Part shown: positions 63,157 to 64,000 of the stretch, in pieces | Layout: every line of letters starts with the position of its first letter | Position numbering within the stretch: the first letter of the stretch is position 1 | Source of the DNA: Epithemia pelagica | Taxonomy: Eukaryota; Bacillariophyta; Bacillariophyceae; Surirellales; Surirellaceae | NCBI GenBank assembly: GCA_946965045.2 | Contig: OX337235.1 | Location: 1,627,508 to 1,691,507 of the forward strand | Direction of reading: 5' to 3' | DNA length: 64,000 bases | Translations under genes and position numbers: made by a program | The notes under the pieces: generated by a model | The model's input: the letters and a program-made list of their open reading frames with translations, nothing else | What the model was told of the DNA's origin: nothing | The model's database searches: none

Positions 63157-64000
63157 TCAGCCGTTCCTGGCCCTGGCCCTTTCATTTCGCCCACCGAACT
63201 TATTTCCGGCGTCATCAGGCACTGGATCATCTTGATCCTTGCTCGTCGCGTCACTGGCTGCAGGAACCAAATTCGTAGTGATCTCAGCGACTTGCCTTTT
63301 AACCTCAGAGAGGAGAGTATCAGCAATGGAGGATACCTCCGATGCTTTGCGTTTGTTACCAGATTTCTGCTTTTTCTTGCGCTCATCGATGACTTTTTGT
63401 TTATCATCGTCAGGAAGATCCTTCCAATTCTTATAAAAACCCGTAAAGATCGAGCCATCGGGCATGATAACGCCACTCTTTGGTGCCTTTGCACCACGTT
63501 GAGGAGTGCTAAACTTGTTATTGTTGTTGTTTCCGCCACCGCGAATGCGTTGTGCCGAAGATACTTTGCGTGCCAACTGAAACTCTGGCATCTCGCTCAC
63601 CACCGCTGAAATGTGGTTGGCTGCTTGTGTATAGGTCAGGCCGTCCATGTCGAACCTGACCTTCAACGCTTTGACGGTGTCTTGTAGTTGAGGGTGTTGT
63701 ACGCGTTTGAAAAGTTCGCGAATCTTCGCCGCGTCTGTGTAGGCTTCCCCCTCGTCTGCATAGATGCTAAACATCTTCTGCAGACGATCAAAGAAAGTGG
63801 TGAAGGGGAGAGAACGCTCGCTCTTGTAGTGAAGACTGTCACGCATACGATCGGCGGTAGCAATACGTCGGCTCGCGTTGCCCTCTCCAGCATAATGGTT
63901 GCGAAGGGCTTGCATGTCGCGACGGCCATCGGCATGACGTGCTAAATTCTTAATCCACTGCTCGGCCGTTTCGGCCACAAGAAAATTCTTCAACAATTGG
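63157..64000 (-). CDS. Copia gag, 5' partial
   Basis: Open to the window edge, so the start is outside. About 280 codons visible, ending NERARARNG at a TGA. Helical capsid-like part (IKNLARHADGRRDMQALRNH, FTTFFDRLQKMFSIYAD, IRELFKRVQHPQLQDTVKAL, GLTYTQAANHISAVVSEM), then an Asn/Gly-rich linker (GGGNNNNNKF), a WKDLP segment and a Lys-rich tail (DERKKKQKSGNKRK). No CCHC knuckle is visible in this part. The retropepsin frame follows in phase after the TGA. Confidence 0.85.
   Translation of the reverse strand, partial: QLLKNFLVAETAEQWIKNLARHADGRRDMQALRNHYAGEGNASRRIATADRMRDSLHYKSERSLPFTTFFDRLQKMFSIYADEGEAYTDAAKIRELFKRVQHPQLQDTVKALKVRFDMDGLTYTQAANHISAVVSEMPEFQLARKVSSAQRIRGGGNNNNNKFSTPQRGAKAPKSGVIMPDGSIFTGFYKNWKDLPDDDKQKVIDERKKKQKSGNKRKASEVSSIADTLLSEVKRQVAEITTNLVPAASDATSKDQDDPVPDDAGNKFGGRNERARARNG

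Larger units (their letters stand above)
53267..64000 (-). mobile_element. Copia element of 'DTHADT' type, split by a second Copia copy; 5' end outside window
   Basis: Reading on the minus strand from 64000: gag (to 63157), protease (63117-62641), the inserted element (62640-56918), then the end of the pre-integrase part, integrase, RT and RNase H (56917-53267). The two halves join exactly at the GGAAT target duplication: the protein reads VVIP before and FHTQGTIIYFNTRVPS after the insertion. The enzymatic regions keep their catalytic residues. In-frame TGA codons occur at 63159-63157 and 56692-56690. The LTRs are not delimited here. Confidence 0.88.

Noticed and set aside
1-64000. CRISPR arrays, bacterial operons or rRNA genes
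   Set aside because: No regularly spaced repeats with unique spacers, no rRNA signatures, and the genes are eukaryotic with introns.

Overview
This window looks like nuclear DNA from a diatom (stramenopile). The supporting evidence is: genes with few, short GT-AG introns (71-126 nt, one of 295 nt); presequences with an Ala-Phe step typical of diatom plastid proteins; Ty1/copia elements with the diatom-type 'DRGANGG' and 'DTHADT' protease signatures; a GCR1_C-type (Crypton-like) protein; a heat-shock-factor gene; and eukaryotic host genes (UGGT, SR-type splicing factor, GTP cyclohydrolase I, MutS2). I cannot name the species.

Layout. 1-1.5 kb: 3' end of a Crypton-like gene followed by a 42-bp minisatellite. 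3-15 kb: host genes: DUF423 membrane protein, mL53-like mitoribosomal protein, a membrane-anchored JmjC/cupin protein broken by one in-frame TAG, an Asp/Glu racemase-like protein reconstructed over several exons, an unknown basic/disordered protein, an RS31/RS40-like splicing factor, and an unknown helical protein. 16.3-27.2 kb: a large decayed DNA transposon with about 220-bp inverted ends, holding a chimeric Copia structure LTR-int-LTR-int-LTR (17131-26073, 5-bp target duplication ACACT). 27.3-31.6 kb: small inverted-repeat elements and a complete piggyBac-like transposon whose deletion derivative (MITE) lies at 41.2-41.5 kb. 33.8-52.9 kb: host genes: a heat-shock factor with three 83-residue repeats, a Crinkler-like nuclease-kinase protein next to a foldback element, a TMEM205-like protein, GTP cyclohydrolase I, UGGT, a tRNA-binding-domain protein, MutS2 and an RDD membrane protein. 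53-64 kb: a Copia element on the minus strand, split by a second, young Copia copy (56918-62635, target duplication GGAAT).

Main hunting result. Both plus-strand Copia copies (internal regions 20830-25365 and 57823-61730) share the same internal architecture: gag, then a pol remnant in which the integrase DDE core, the RT YxDD box and RNase H are missing. They still have long terminal repeats, polypurine tracts and perfect target duplications. One carries an uninterrupted 1142-codon reading frame. This looks like a non-autonomous, protein-coding Copia subfamily mobilised in trans. Several gene models here were built by hand from splice signals, and exon coordinates are given in the entries.
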